Part shown: one piece after another, positions 33,947 to 42,803 of the stretch
How the letters are laid out: every line of letters starts with the position of its first letter
Numbering within the stretch: the stretch's first letter is position 1
Source of the DNA: Dehalococcoidia bacterium
GTDB taxonomy: Bacteria; Chloroflexota; Dehalococcoidia; DSTF01; JACRBR01
NCBI GenBank assembly: GCA_021462855.1
Contig: JAJTXQ010000017.1
Location: forward strand, 1-49,611
Length of the DNA: 49,611 nt
Direction of reading: 5' to 3'
Made by a program: the position numbers and the translations under genes
Notes under the pieces: model-generated
The model's database searches: none
The model's input: the letters and a program-made list of their open reading frames with translations, nothing else
Told to the model about the DNA's origin: nothing

Positions 33947-34600
33947 TTACGCCGCTGGAGCCGCGCCGCGCTGCCGGTTCGCCCGCACGAGCATCGCCAC
34001 CTCTTCCGTCAAACGAGCGCGGAACGCCGGATCCGAGTACGGCAACTCGCCATCCGAGGAGCGGATCGTCAACATCCGGTCCATGAACGATCCGAACTCG
34101 AGGTCCACGAGCATGCGCGAGAAAGCTGAGGCGATCGCGGCGTCGGCCTCGCCGCGCTCCGCGTAGATGAGGAACAGGCGCTCGACGCCGCGGCGCCAGC
34201 GCTCCATGAAGGACTCGTGCACTTCGAGGGCGAGAGCGTCCCCGGCGAGCACCTCGGTCAACACGACACGCAGAAAGCCCGAGTTCTGCGCCCAGAGGTC
34301 CGCGCTGGCGAGCGCGTTCAACTGGAACTGGCGCTCCATATCGACGGCGCCCGGCAGGTGCTCGAGGAGGTCGAGCGCGCGGGGAAAGCCGCGCTCCTCG
34401 TAGAGCGCCTCGAGGATGTCGCGCTTGGAGGCGAAGTGGTTGTAGAGGGAGGCATCAGCGACGCCGACCGCGGCCGCGAGCTGCTTCATCGACGTGCGCG
34501 CGTAACCCCGATCGGCGAACAGGCGCTCAGCGGCGGCGATGATCGCGCGGCGGCGGTCCCGGGTGCTGCGCCTCGTGGAGCGCGGCGGCGTCTGTGTCAC
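33947..34600 (-). CDS. TetR/AcrR-family transcriptional regulator
   Basis: A 217-residue TetR repressor starting at GTG 34600. The HTH is at about 18-60: RRAIIAAAERLFADRGYART, then 'SMKQLAAAVGVADASLYNHFASKRDIL'. The C-terminal ligand domain is helical and unremarkable. It is divergent from the acyl-CoA ligase gene (150 bp), and near-identical 15-bp elements lie in front of both genes, so it probably represses itself and the catabolic operon. The inducer is likely an acyl-CoA made by that pathway, as in other TetR regulators of fatty-acid-type operons. On the minus strand a TTGACG/TAGGCT promoter lies upstream. Confidence 0.9.
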   Translation of the reverse strand: MTQTPPRSTRRSTRDRRRAIIAAAERLFADRGYARTSMKQLAAAVGVADASLYNHFASKRDILEALYEERGFPRALDLLEHLPGAVDMERQFQLNALASADLWAQNSGFLRVVLTEVLAGDALALEVHESFMERWRRGVERLFLIYAERGEADAAIASAFSRMLVDLEFGSFMDRMLTIRSSDGELPYSDPAFRARLTEEVAMLVRANRQRGAAPAA

Positions 34601-34615
34601 CTCGAACTCCGTATA

Positions 34616-34630
34616 ACTAGCGACCGTTAG
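34616..34630. promoter_or_regulatory. TetR operator 1 (in front of the tetR gene)
   Basis: ACTAGCGACCGTTAG, 15 bp upstream of the tetR start. It matches operator 2 at 12 of 15 positions (ACTAGCG-CC--TAG). Confidence 0.55.
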
Positions 34631-34694
34631 CCTAGCGCAGCGCGCCTCTTGCCGTCAAGCAGCGCGTTCCGCCGGAACCTGCAAGGCCGGACTC

Positions 34695-34723
34695 TTGACA
34701 GTCCATTGGGACAGGAATAAACT
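34695..34723 (+). promoter_or_regulatory. Promoter of the acyl-CoA catabolic operon
   Basis: -35 TTGACA (34695-34700), 17-bp spacer, -10 TAAACT (34718-34723). It is the closest match to the sigma-70 consensus in the window. Transcription should start near 34730, inside operator 2. Confidence 0.75.
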
Positions 34724-34735
34724 AGCGTCCACTAG
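34721..34735. promoter_or_regulatory. TetR operator 2 (over the -10 and start site)
   Basis: ACTAGCGTCCACTAG, extended by T to the perfect dyad ACTAG-N6-CTAGT. It overlaps the -10 of the catabolic operon, the ideal place for repression. Confidence 0.6.
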
Positions 34736-34750
34736 TCATTCGGAGGCGCC

Positions 34751-36304
34751 GTGCACAGCCCCTGGTACACGCTCCGTCCCTACCCCGAGTACCCGCTCTT
34801 CGAGTTTTTGCGCGATGCCGCCTCCAAGCATCCCTCGCGCCCGGCGCTGCTGACGCCCGACGGCGAGCAGTGGACGTTTGGGGCGGTGGAGGAGGGGGCG
34901 CGCCGCGTCGCCGGATCGCTCATGACAGCGGGCGTGCGCCGGGGCGACCGCGTCCTGTTCATGGCGCCGAACTCGCCGGCGTACGCGACGGCAATCTACG
35001 GCGCGATGATGGCCGGGGCGATTGTCGTGCCTGTGAACCCGCTGTTCAAGCCAGACGAGGTCCGGCGCGCGCTCTCAGACACGGAGCCCGCCGCCGCGTT
35101 CGCCTCCGCCGAGGCGGCGGCATCGCTCCTCGACTCGCTGCGCCACGAGGCGCCGTCGCTGCACGGTGTCCACGTGCTCGACACGCTGTGGGCCGATCTC
35201 GAAGGCTTGCGCAGCGCCGAGCCGGTGGAACTCGAAGCGCGCAACGACATCGCTGCGCTGCCGTTCTCGAGCGGCACCACGGGCGTCCCGAAGGGCGTGA
35301 TGCTCACGCACTTCAACCTCGTCGCCAACGTGAGGCAGACGCTGGCGACCGGCATGACGCCGGCGTACAGTCCGCTGCTCAACTACATGCCGTTTTTCCA
35401 CGTGTACGGGTTCGCCTCGGTCATGGGCATGGCCTTCGCGATGGGCGTCCCGCAGGTGATCATCCCGCGCTTTGACCCCGAGCTCGTGGTGCGCCTGGCG
35501 GCGCAGCACGGCGTACAGACGCTCTACGCGCCGCCGCCGGCGCTGCGGGCGCTGGTCGCCGCGCGCCGCGGAGGCGCGCCGGCCGTACCGTCGCTACGCG
35601 TCATCATCACCGGCGCTGCGCCGACGCCCCCTGACCTCGCGCAGTCCGCGGAGGAGGCGTTCGGCGTGCCGGTGTGCCAGCCGTACGGGCTGTCCGAGGC
35701 GACGGCGGCGACGAACATGAACCTGCTATCGCGCAACAAGCCGGGCACCGTCGGGCCGCCGCTGCCGGACACCGAGGAGAAGATCGTCGATCCGGACAGC
35801 GGCGCCGAGCTCGAGACGGGCTCGGCCGGCGAGGTCTGGGTGCGCGGACCGCAGGTGATGCGCGGCTACTGGCGGCGCCCCGACGCCACGGCGGAATGCC
35901 TCACGCCCGACGGCTGGCTGCGCACCGGCGACCTCGGCAAGTTCGACGACGATGGCTACCTGCAGATCGTCGACCGGCTCAAGGACATGATCCGCTACAA
36001 GGGTCATCAGGTGGCGCCCTTCGAGCTCGAGGCGATCCTGCTTGAACATCCGGCTGTTGCCGACGCCTGCGTCATCCGCAAGGACGACGTCGAGGCGGGC
36101 GAGATCCCGAAGGCGTGCGTCGTGCTGCGGCCCGGCGCGCAGGCGACCGGCGACGAGCTCAGGGCGTTCGTCGCCGCCCGCGTCAACCCGATGAGCCACG
36201 TCCGCGAGGTCGAGTTCATCGACGCGATCCCGCGCAACCCGTCCGGCAAGATCCTGCGGCGCGAACTCGTCGAGCGGGAGCGTGCGAAGCCGTCACCGGC
36301 GTGA
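34751..36304 (+). CDS. AMP-dependent acyl-CoA synthetase (4-coumarate-CoA ligase-like)
   Basis: A 517-residue ANL-superfamily ligase that activates a carboxylic acid to its CoA thioester via acyl-AMP. Motifs are LPFSSGTTGVPKGVMLTHFN (P-loop), YGLSEATAATNMN (A5-like), GWLRTGDLGKFDDDGYLQIV, DRLKDMIRYKGHQVAP (hinge) and the C-terminal NPSGKILRREL with the catalytic Lys. Starts at GTG 34751 with CGGAGG 5 nt before. It is the first gene of the operon and so sets the substrate for the pathway, probably a branched, cyclic or aromatic acid. Confidence 0.92.
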   Translation: MHSPWYTLRPYPEYPLFEFLRDAASKHPSRPALLTPDGEQWTFGAVEEGARRVAGSLMTAGVRRGDRVLFMAPNSPAYATAIYGAMMAGAIVVPVNPLFKPDEVRRALSDTEPAAAFASAEAAASLLDSLRHEAPSLHGVHVLDTLWADLEGLRSAEPVELEARNDIAALPFSSGTTGVPKGVMLTHFNLVANVRQTLATGMTPAYSPLLNYMPFFHVYGFASVMGMAFAMGVPQVIIPRFDPELVVRLAAQHGVQTLYAPPPALRALVAARRGGAPAVPSLRVIITGAAPTPPDLAQSAEEAFGVPVCQPYGLSEATAATNMNLLSRNKPGTVGPPLPDTEEKIVDPDSGAELETGSAGEVWVRGPQVMRGYWRRPDATAECLTPDGWLRTGDLGKFDDDGYLQIVDRLKDMIRYKGHQVAPFELEAILLEHPAVADACVIRKDDVEAGEIPKACVVLRPGAQATGDELRAFVAARVNPMSHVREVEFIDAIPRNPSGKILRRELVERERAKPSPA

Positions 36305-36323
36305 CGTAAGGAGGAGAAGCACC

Positions 36324-37124
36324 TTGGCTGACTACCGCGACTACCGATACCTGACGGTCGAGCATCACCCGGGCGACGTCGCCGTCCTGACGCTCAACCG
36401 CCCCGAGAAGCGCAACGCCATCGACAACGACATGCACACTGAGCTTGAGCGCGTCTTCCTGGAGATCGGCATGGACACGTCGATCCGTGCCCTTGTCGTG
36501 ACGGGCGCCGGCAAGGCGTTCTGCGCCGGCGGTGACGCGCGTTCCATGGAGGACCGCTCGTTCGTGCCGTCGGGCCCGGCGACGCCGTTCCGCGCCGTGC
36601 GCACGCTGCTGCACAACCTGCTCGAGGTCGAGCAACCCGTCGTCGCCGCGGTGAACGGCGACGCCGCCGGCCTCGGCGCGAACATCGCGCTGTACTGCGA
36701 CGTCATCATCGCATCCGAGACCGCGCGGTTCGCCGACACGCACACGCGCATGGGGCTCGTGGCGGGCGATGGCGGCGTGATCATCTGGCCGCTGCTGATC
36801 GGCTGGGCGCGCGCGAAGGAGTACCTGCTCACCGGCGACTGGATCACGGGCGAGCAGGGACAGCGGATGGGGCTGGTGAACTACGCGGTGCCGCAGGACC
36901 AGGTTCTGCCCGTCGCGATGGACTGGGCACGCCGGCTCGCCGCCGGCGCGCCGAAGGCGATGCGCTGGACGAAGTACTCGATGAACCGCATCCTGCGCGA
37001 CCAGATCAACCTCGCGCTCGACGTCTCGACGTTCCTCGAGGCGGCGACGATGGACAGCGCCGACCTCCGCGAAGCGACATCGGCATTCTTCGAGAAGCGC
37101 GAACCGACGTTCACGGGCGAGTAG
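36324..37124 (+). CDS. Enoyl-CoA hydratase/isomerase family protein (crotonase 1)
   Basis: A 266-residue crotonase. The fold is clear (VAVLTLNRPEKRNAID, 'VVTGAGKAFCAGGDARSM', oxyanion region GDAAGLGANIALYCD). The start is TTG 36324, with AAGGAGGAG 8 nt upstream. Both glutamates that true hydratases use are absent: the GGGxE position has Ala-Asn and the PE position is Thr-His. Expect another crotonase reaction (isomerisation, hydrolysis or C-C cleavage) or a non-standard base such as Asp in VAGDGG. Confidence 0.88.
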   Translation: MADYRDYRYLTVEHHPGDVAVLTLNRPEKRNAIDNDMHTELERVFLEIGMDTSIRALVVTGAGKAFCAGGDARSMEDRSFVPSGPATPFRAVRTLLHNLLEVEQPVVAAVNGDAAGLGANIALYCDVIIASETARFADTHTRMGLVAGDGGVIIWPLLIGWARAKEYLLTGDWITGEQGQRMGLVNYAVPQDQVLPVAMDWARRLAAGAPKAMRWTKYSMNRILRDQINLALDVSTFLEAATMDSADLREATSAFFEKREPTFTGE

Positions 37125-37136
37125 GAGGCGAACAGC

Positions 37137-38105
37137 ATGATCCGCACCGCGATCACCGATCTTCTTGGCATCGAGCACCCGATCATCCAGGCGGGCATGG
37201 GCAGCGTCGCCGGGTCCGACCTGGCGGTGGCCGTGTGCAACGCGGGCGGGCTGGGCGTGCTCGGCGCGGCGTTCTGGCCGCCGGACCAGCTCCGCAGCGA
37301 GATCCGCAGTCTTAAGGCGCGCACGGACAGGCCGTATGCGGTCGACCTGCTCGTCGCCGAGGGCGCCCCGGGCATGGAGGCGCTACTCGAGATCATCTTC
37401 GAGGAACAGGTCCCGGTCTTTCTGTCCGGGCTCGGCAGCCCCGGCGCGCTCGTCGACGAGATGCACCGCCGCGGCATGAAGGTGCTGGCGATGGTCGGCA
37501 CGGTGCGGCACGCGAGGCGCTGCGTCGACGCCGGCGTGGATGCCGTCGTCGCGCAGGGCACGGAGGCGGGCGGGCACACGGGCCGCGTGGCCACCTTCCC
37601 GCTCGTGCCGGCCGTCGTCGATGCGGTGCGGCCGGTGCCGGTCGCCGCCGCGGGCGGCATCGCCGACGGGCGCGGCCTCGTCGCGGCGCTCGCGCTCGGC
37701 GCGTCCGCCGCCGTCGTCGGGACGCGTTTCATCGCCACGCCGGAGGCGCACGGCCACGACAACTTCAAGCAGCGCGTGGTCAGCGCCAGCGAGGAGGAGA
37801 CCGTCGTCACGAAGGTGTACACGGGCAAGAGTTGCCGCGTTATCCCGAACCGCTACGTCGATGGCTGGGCCGGCCGCGAGGCCGAGGTCGAGCGTTTCCC
37901 CGTCCAACTCATGAAGAACTGGACGCAGATGGAGGCCGCGATCGAGGGAGGCGACACCGACACGGGCATCATGCCCGCCGGCCAGGTCTCCGGCGTGATC
38001 CGGTCCGTCGAAGGCGCGGGTGACATCGTCCGGCGCATGGCGGCCGAAGCTGAAGAGATCATCGCCGGCCTCGGCGCAGCGCGGCTCGCCACGGCAAGGG
38101 GATAG
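37137..38105 (+). CDS. Nitronate monooxygenase family protein
   Basis: A 322-residue FMN-dependent TIM barrel of the NMO/2-nitropropane dioxygenase family. FMN-site blocks are PIIQAGMGSVAGSDLA, VVAQGTEAGGHTGR (His in EAGGHTG is the proposed catalytic base) and PVAAAGGIADGRGLVAALAL, with 'GT.FIAT.EA..H..FK' near the C-terminus. In catabolic operons these often act as flavin enzymes on enoyl-CoA-like or unidentified substrates, not on nitronates. It begins 12 nt after crotonase 1, with GGAGGCG before the ATG. Confidence 0.9.
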   Translation: MIRTAITDLLGIEHPIIQAGMGSVAGSDLAVAVCNAGGLGVLGAAFWPPDQLRSEIRSLKARTDRPYAVDLLVAEGAPGMEALLEIIFEEQVPVFLSGLGSPGALVDEMHRRGMKVLAMVGTVRHARRCVDAGVDAVVAQGTEAGGHTGRVATFPLVPAVVDAVRPVPVAAAGGIADGRGLVAALALGASAAVVGTRFIATPEAHGHDNFKQRVVSASEEETVVTKVYTGKSCRVIPNRYVDGWAGREAEVERFPVQLMKNWTQMEAAIEGGDTDTGIMPAGQVSGVIRSVEGAGDIVRRMAAEAEEIIAGLGAARLATARG

Positions 38106-38111
38106 CTGCTG

Positions 38112-38894
38112 GTGAAGCTGGAACACGTCCTCTTCGAGCCGCGGGGGCGTATTGCGCTGATCACGATCAACCGGCCGCAGCGCATGAACGCGATCGACAC
38201 CGCCACGAGTGCCGAGTTGCTCGCCGCGTTCGAGACGTTTCGCGACGACGATGCCCTGTGGGCAGCCGTGCTGACCGGCGCGGGGGATCGCGCCTTCTCG
38301 GCCGGCGCCGACCTCGTGAGCATGGCGGCAGCGGCCGCCCGCGGGGAGGCGCCTGACTTTCGCGTCCCCTTTGGGGGCATCACACGCAAGTTCACCTGCT
38401 GGAAGCCCATCATCGCGGCCATCAACGGGCACTGCCTCGCTGGCGGCCTGGAGCTCGCGCTCTGCTGCGACATCCGCATCGCCGCGGAGCACGCGCAGTT
38501 CGGCCTGCCCGAGGTGACGCGCGCGATCATCCCCGGGGCGGGCGGCACGCAGCGCCTCGCTCGCGCCATCCCGTCCTCCGCGGCGATGCAGATGCTGCTC
38601 ACAGGCGGTCGCTTCGATGCGCAGTGGGCGCTTCGCTCGGGACTCGTATCCGAGGTCGTGGCGGGGGACGCCGTGCTGCCGCGAGCCCTGGAGATCGCGG
38701 ACGAGATCTGCCGCAACGGTCCGCTCGCGGTGCGCGCCGTGAAAGAGGCCGCGCTCCGTGGGCGAGAGGTGTCGCTCGAAGAGGGCCTGCGGATCGAGAA
38801 CGAGCAGGGACGCGCGATCATGGCGAGCGCCGATGCGCGCGAAGGTCCGCGCGCGTTCGCCGAAAAGCGGCCCGCACGCTACGAGGGGCGCTAG
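38112..38894 (+). CDS. Enoyl-CoA hydratase (crotonase 2, complete active site)
   Basis: A 260-residue crotonase that keeps both catalytic glutamates: GHCLAGGLELALCCD and QFGLPEVTRAIIPGAGGTQR. It is therefore the best candidate in the operon for hydration of a trans-2-enoyl-CoA. Starts at GTG 38112, 6 nt after the NMO stop. Confidence 0.92.
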   Translation: MKLEHVLFEPRGRIALITINRPQRMNAIDTATSAELLAAFETFRDDDALWAAVLTGAGDRAFSAGADLVSMAAAAARGEAPDFRVPFGGITRKFTCWKPIIAAINGHCLAGGLELALCCDIRIAAEHAQFGLPEVTRAIIPGAGGTQRLARAIPSSAAMQMLLTGGRFDAQWALRSGLVSEVVAGDAVLPRALEIADEICRNGPLAVRAVKEAALRGREVSLEEGLRIENEQGRAIMASADAREGPRAFAEKRPARYEGR

Positions 38895-38896
38895 CG

Positions 38897-39943
38897 ATGG
38901 GAGACAGCATGCGCGCGGCACGTTTTCACGCACCGGGCGAACCCCTCCGGATCGAAGACGTACCGGCGCCGTCCGCCGGCCAGGGCGAGGTGCTCGTGCG
39001 CGTGCTCGCGTGCGGGCTCTGTGGCTCGGACGTGCACTTCGTCGAGGGCCGCGTGCCGCTCGCGCGCGTGCCGATCACGCTGGGCCACGAGCCGGCCGGC
39101 GTCATCGAGTCCGTCGGAGACGGCGTCGAAGGCATCAAGCCGGGGCAGCGCGTCATCGTCCGTCCCGGCGCCGGATGCGGCCAGTGCCCGTCGTGCGCCG
39201 CCGGACGCGAGCATCTCTGCGAGCGAACGGAGGTGCTCGGCATGCACGTCGATGGCGGGCTCGCCGAGTTCCTGTCCGTGGACGCCACGTCGGTCATCGC
39301 CGTGCCCGACTCCGTGCCCCTCGACCAGGCCGCCATCATCAGCGACGCCGTCGCGACGCCGTACCACGCGCTGGTCGACCGTGGCGCCTTGCGCGCCGGC
39401 GAGACCGTCGCGGTCTTCGGCGCGGGCGGACTCGGCGAACACGCGGTCCGCATCGCCCGGCTGTGCGGGGCGGCCACAGTCGTCGCCGTCGACGTCCGCC
39501 CCGCGGCCCTCGACGCGGCGCGGGATGCGGGCGCCGACGTGGTGATCAACGGCAGCGAGGAGCGCGCCGCGCGCCGCATCCGTGAGCTCACCGGCGGCGT
39601 CGACCTCGCCATCGAATGCATCGGACGCGCGGAGACGATCGGCGAGGCCGTGAAGAGTCTGCGGCGCGGCGGCCGAGCTGTCGTCGTCGGCATGGGGGCG
39701 GAGCCGATCCAGTTGCCACCGCCCAACGCGTTCACGTGGGGCGAGCAGGCGCTGCTCGGCGCGTTCGGGAGCACCGCGGGGCACGTGCGGAGCGTCCTTT
39801 CACTCGTGGCGGCCGGGCGCCTGGACCTGACGCGATCCGTCGGCATGGTGCTGCCGCTCAGCCGCGTCAACGTGGGGCTCGATGCGCTCCGAGCGAGCGA
39901 GCGCGCGGTGACACGCGTTGTCGTGCGCCCGCACGAGGCGTGA
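38897..39943 (+). CDS. Zinc-dependent alcohol dehydrogenase
   Basis: A 348-residue MDR-type dehydrogenase. The catalytic zinc site is CGLCGSDVHF plus GHEPAG. The structural zinc site is CGQCPSCAAGREHLC. The Rossmann motif is AVFGAGGLGEHAVRIA, followed by VVAVDVRP, where the Asp prefers NAD. It would oxidise the hydroxyl made by a hydratase or of the starting alcohol. It starts 2 nt after the crotonase 2 stop. Confidence 0.92.
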   Translation: MGDSMRAARFHAPGEPLRIEDVPAPSAGQGEVLVRVLACGLCGSDVHFVEGRVPLARVPITLGHEPAGVIESVGDGVEGIKPGQRVIVRPGAGCGQCPSCAAGREHLCERTEVLGMHVDGGLAEFLSVDATSVIAVPDSVPLDQAAIISDAVATPYHALVDRGALRAGETVAVFGAGGLGEHAVRIARLCGAATVVAVDVRPAALDAARDAGADVVINGSEERAARRIRELTGGVDLAIECIGRAETIGEAVKSLRRGGRAVVVGMGAEPIQLPPPNAFTWGEQALLGAFGSTAGHVRSVLSLVAAGRLDLTRSVGMVLPLSRVNVGLDALRASERAVTRVVVRPHEA

Positions 39944-39945
39944 GC

Positions 39946-40824
39946 ATGACGAAGTACGAGTTAACGCCTCCCTCGCGCCGCATCGGCCAGTACGTCGAGA
40001 GCGGCGATTGGAGCGACTACTGGCGCACCGCGATCAGTGCCGCGGGCGACGGGCGCATCCTCGTGCGCGGCTACCCGGTCGAAGAGATCATCGAGCGCCT
40101 CACGTCGACGGAGGCGCACTGGCTGCTGCTCCAGGGCGAGCTGCCGACCGGGCGACAGGCGGCCATTTTTGACGCGTGTTTGCGCAGCGGCATGGACCAG
40201 CAGTTCATCAGCTCCGCAGCGAGCGCCACCCGCTTCGCGGCGTCCGCGTCTCGCTCGCCCGTCAGCGCGCTCGCCGCCGGGATGCTCGCGACGGGCGTCG
40301 TGACGGGCTCGCCGCGCCCCACCATGGAGATGCTCTACGCGTCGGCCGAGCGCGGCGAGCGCGAGGGCCTCTCTCGGGAACGCGCCGCGGCGGCGGTCGT
40401 CGCGGAATACCGCGCCCGCCGTGAACTCGTGCCGGGCTTCGGCCATCCGCTGCACCGGGACGGGATCGAGCCGCGGGCCGTGGCGCTGCGCCGCGTGGTC
40501 GAACGCCATGAGGGCTGGGGAGCGCATGGCCTGCTGCTGGATGCCCTGCGCGATGCGCTGCAGGAGACGCTGGGCCGCACGGTGACCGTCAATCTCGCAG
40601 GGATGCTCGCCGCGGTCTACTGCGATCTCGACTTCGACCCGCTGGTCGCCGAGGGTGTATCAGCGCTCGAATACGGCTGGGCGCTCGTCGCGCACGCGGT
40701 CGAAGAGATCCGTGATGGCGTGCCGCTGCGCATCATCCCCGACGCGCTCGGCGCGGCATACACCGGGTCACCCGAACGGCACATCCCTGAGCCAGGCATC
40801 AGTCACGAGTCGCACCGCAAGTGA
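39946..40824 (+). CDS. Citrate synthase/citryl-CoA lyase family protein
   Basis: A 292-residue protein with the small citrate-synthase fold. 'ILVRGYPVEEIIERLTSTEAHWLLLQGELPTG' is the N-terminal domain. LVPGFGHPLHRDGIEPRA holds the catalytic His of the GHP motif. It is much shorter than citrate synthase (about 370-430) and fits the citryl-CoA lyase-like group (cleavage of a 3-hydroxy-3-methylglutaryl- or citryl-CoA-like thioester). In this operon it could perform the C-C cleavage or condensation step. The start at ATG 39946 follows the dehydrogenase stop by 2 nt. Confidence 0.83.
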   Translation: MTKYELTPPSRRIGQYVESGDWSDYWRTAISAAGDGRILVRGYPVEEIIERLTSTEAHWLLLQGELPTGRQAAIFDACLRSGMDQQFISSAASATRFAASASRSPVSALAAGMLATGVVTGSPRPTMEMLYASAERGEREGLSRERAAAAVVAEYRARRELVPGFGHPLHRDGIEPRAVALRRVVERHEGWGAHGLLLDALRDALQETLGRTVTVNLAGMLAAVYCDLDFDPLVAEGVSALEYGWALVAHAVEEIRDGVPLRIIPDALGAAYTGSPERHIPEPGISHESHRK

Positions 40825-40840
40825 AAGGACACACTGCCTC

Positions 40841-41626
40841 ATGAGCTTCAAGAACATCCTGCTGGACCGCGAAGGCGGCATCTCGACGATCACCCTCAAT
40901 CGCCCCGATCGCATGAACGCCATCAGCACCGACACCGTGCCCGAGTTGATCGAGGCGCTCCGCATGGTCGCGGACGATGCAGAAGCGCGCGTGCTCGTAA
41001 TCACCGGGGCCGGCGATCGCGCCTTCTCCGCGGGCGCCGACGTCTCCGACATGGTGCGTCGATCCGCGCCGGAAGCCGCGGCGATCGTCCGCCTCTACCT
41101 CGACTACATCCGCGCCATCCGCGAGCTGCCGATACCCGTGATCGCCAAGGTGAACGGCGTGGCCGCGGGCGGTGGCTGCTGCACGACTCTGGCGAGCGAC
41201 GTCCGCATCGCGTCGGACCGGGCGCGGTTCGGCTTCGTCTTCGTGCGGGTGGGGCTGACGGGCGCCGACATGGGCGCGACCTACTTCCTTCCGCGCATCG
41301 TCGGGTTCGGGCGCGCGACGGAATTGCTGATGAACGGCGACGTGATCGACGCGCAGGAGGCCTACCGCATCGGACTCGCGAACCGCGTCGTGCCGCACGA
41401 TGAGCTCGACCGCACGGTCGATGAGTACGCGCGGCGCCTGGCGGCGGGCCCGCCTCTCGCGCTCAAGCTTACGAAGTCGGCCCTGAACGCGAGCCTGGAC
41501 CGCGATATGGCGGCGGAGTTCGACTACGAGACCTACGCGCAGACGCTTTGCATCATCTCCGAGGACCACCTCGAGGGCGCGCAGGCGTTCCGCGAGAAGC
41601 GCGCGCCGGTGTTCGCCGGGCGCTGA
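40841..41626 (+). CDS. Enoyl-CoA hydratase/isomerase family protein (crotonase 3)
   Basis: A 261-residue crotonase with ISTITLNRPDRMNAIS, ITGAGDRAFSAGADVSDM and NGVAAGGGCCTTLASD. Both catalytic glutamates are replaced (Cys in GGGCC, Val in FVFVRVGL). Close relatives of this pattern include cyclohexenecarboxyl- and other ring-acting crotonases, but I cannot assign the reaction. A weak AAAGGA lies upstream of ATG 40841. Confidence 0.88.
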   Translation: MSFKNILLDREGGISTITLNRPDRMNAISTDTVPELIEALRMVADDAEARVLVITGAGDRAFSAGADVSDMVRRSAPEAAAIVRLYLDYIRAIRELPIPVIAKVNGVAAGGGCCTTLASDVRIASDRARFGFVFVRVGLTGADMGATYFLPRIVGFGRATELLMNGDVIDAQEAYRIGLANRVVPHDELDRTVDEYARRLAAGPPLALKLTKSALNASLDRDMAAEFDYETYAQTLCIISEDHLEGAQAFREKRAPVFAGR

Positions 41627-41636
41627 TGGAGACGCG

Positions 41637-42779
41637 ATGATCGATTTCTCGCTTACGGAGGAACAGGAGCTGTTCCGCAACGCCGTCAAGACGTTCGCCG
41701 AGCAGGAGGTCGCGCCGATCGCGCGCGAGTACGACGAGCGGGAGGAGTACCCCGTCCACATCCTGCGGAAGCTGGGCGAGCTGGGATACCTCGGCGCGTC
41801 CTTGCCCGTCGAGGCCGGCGGTGGAGGCGGCGGCATGATCGCCGCGGCGATCATGTCCGAGGAGATGGGCTACGCCTCGGCCGGTATCTATCTCGGCGTA
41901 TACGTCCATGTGTTCCTGGCGCTCAACGCGATCGCCCGCTTCGGCAGCGACGCGCAACGCGCGAGCTACCTCGAACCGGGTATCCGCGGAGAGAAGATTG
42001 GCGCCTGGGGGTTCGCCGAGCCCGACGCGGGCTCGGATCCGGGGTCGATGACGACGCGGGCGATCCGTGACGGCGACGACTACATCATCAACGGGACGAA
42101 GCTCTACATCACGAATGGGTCGATCGCGGATTTCGTGGTCGCCACCGCGATCACGGAGCCAACGCTCGGGATGAAAGGACTGAGCCTGTTCATCATCGAT
42201 ACGGACAGGCCCGGATTCAGCGTGGCGCGCAAGCTCAGGAAGCTCGGCGTGCGCGCGTCGGACACGGCGGAGTTGGCGTTCCAGGACTGCCGCGTCCCGA
42301 AGGATGCGATCCTGGGCGACGAAAACGTGGGTTTTGCGAATGCGATGCGGACGCTGACGGCCGGGCGCATTGTGTCGGCCGCGTTCGCGTTGGGCACCGC
42401 GCGCGCGGCGTTCGACCAGTCGGTCGCGCACGTCAAGCGCCGGCAGGCGTTCGGTCAGCCGGTGGGGCAGTTCCAGGGGATCCAGTGGCAATGCGCGGAC
42501 ATGGCGCTGGAGATCGAGGCGGCCCGGCTGCTGATGCAAAAGGCCGCCTGGCTTGCCGACGAAGGCTTGCCGCACATCAAGGAAGCGTCGATGGCCAAGC
42601 TGTACGCGACGGAGATGTGCGCGCGCGTCACCGGCCAGGCGGTGCTGCTGCACGGGGGCTCCGGGTACATGATGGACTCCGACATCCAGCGCTTCTATCG
42701 TGACGTGAAGGTGATGGAAATCGGCGAGGGGACGTCGCACATCCAGCGCAACACGATCGCCCGGCAGATCGGGCTCTGA
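41637..42779 (+). CDS. Acyl-CoA dehydrogenase
   Basis: A 380-residue FAD acyl-CoA dehydrogenase. The usual signatures are GAWGFAEPDAGSDPGSMTTR, 'YITNGSIADFVVATAIT', RQAFGQPVGQFQGIQW and the C-terminal VMEIGEGTSHIQRNTIARQI, where the Glu of GEGTS is the expected catalytic base and His replaces the common Glu after it. It introduces the alpha-beta double bond in an acyl-CoA. An electron-transfer flavoprotein is needed and is not encoded here. Confidence 0.93.
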   Translation: MIDFSLTEEQELFRNAVKTFAEQEVAPIAREYDEREEYPVHILRKLGELGYLGASLPVEAGGGGGGMIAAAIMSEEMGYASAGIYLGVYVHVFLALNAIARFGSDAQRASYLEPGIRGEKIGAWGFAEPDAGSDPGSMTTRAIRDGDDYIINGTKLYITNGSIADFVVATAITEPTLGMKGLSLFIIDTDRPGFSVARKLRKLGVRASDTAELAFQDCRVPKDAILGDENVGFANAMRTLTAGRIVSAAFALGTARAAFDQSVAHVKRRQAFGQPVGQFQGIQWQCADMALEIEAARLLMQKAAWLADEGLPHIKEASMAKLYATEMCARVTGQAVLLHGGSGYMMDSDIQRFYRDVKVMEIGEGTSHIQRNTIARQIGL

Positions 42780-42803
42780 CGGCCGCGACGAAGGAGGCCT
42801 CCG

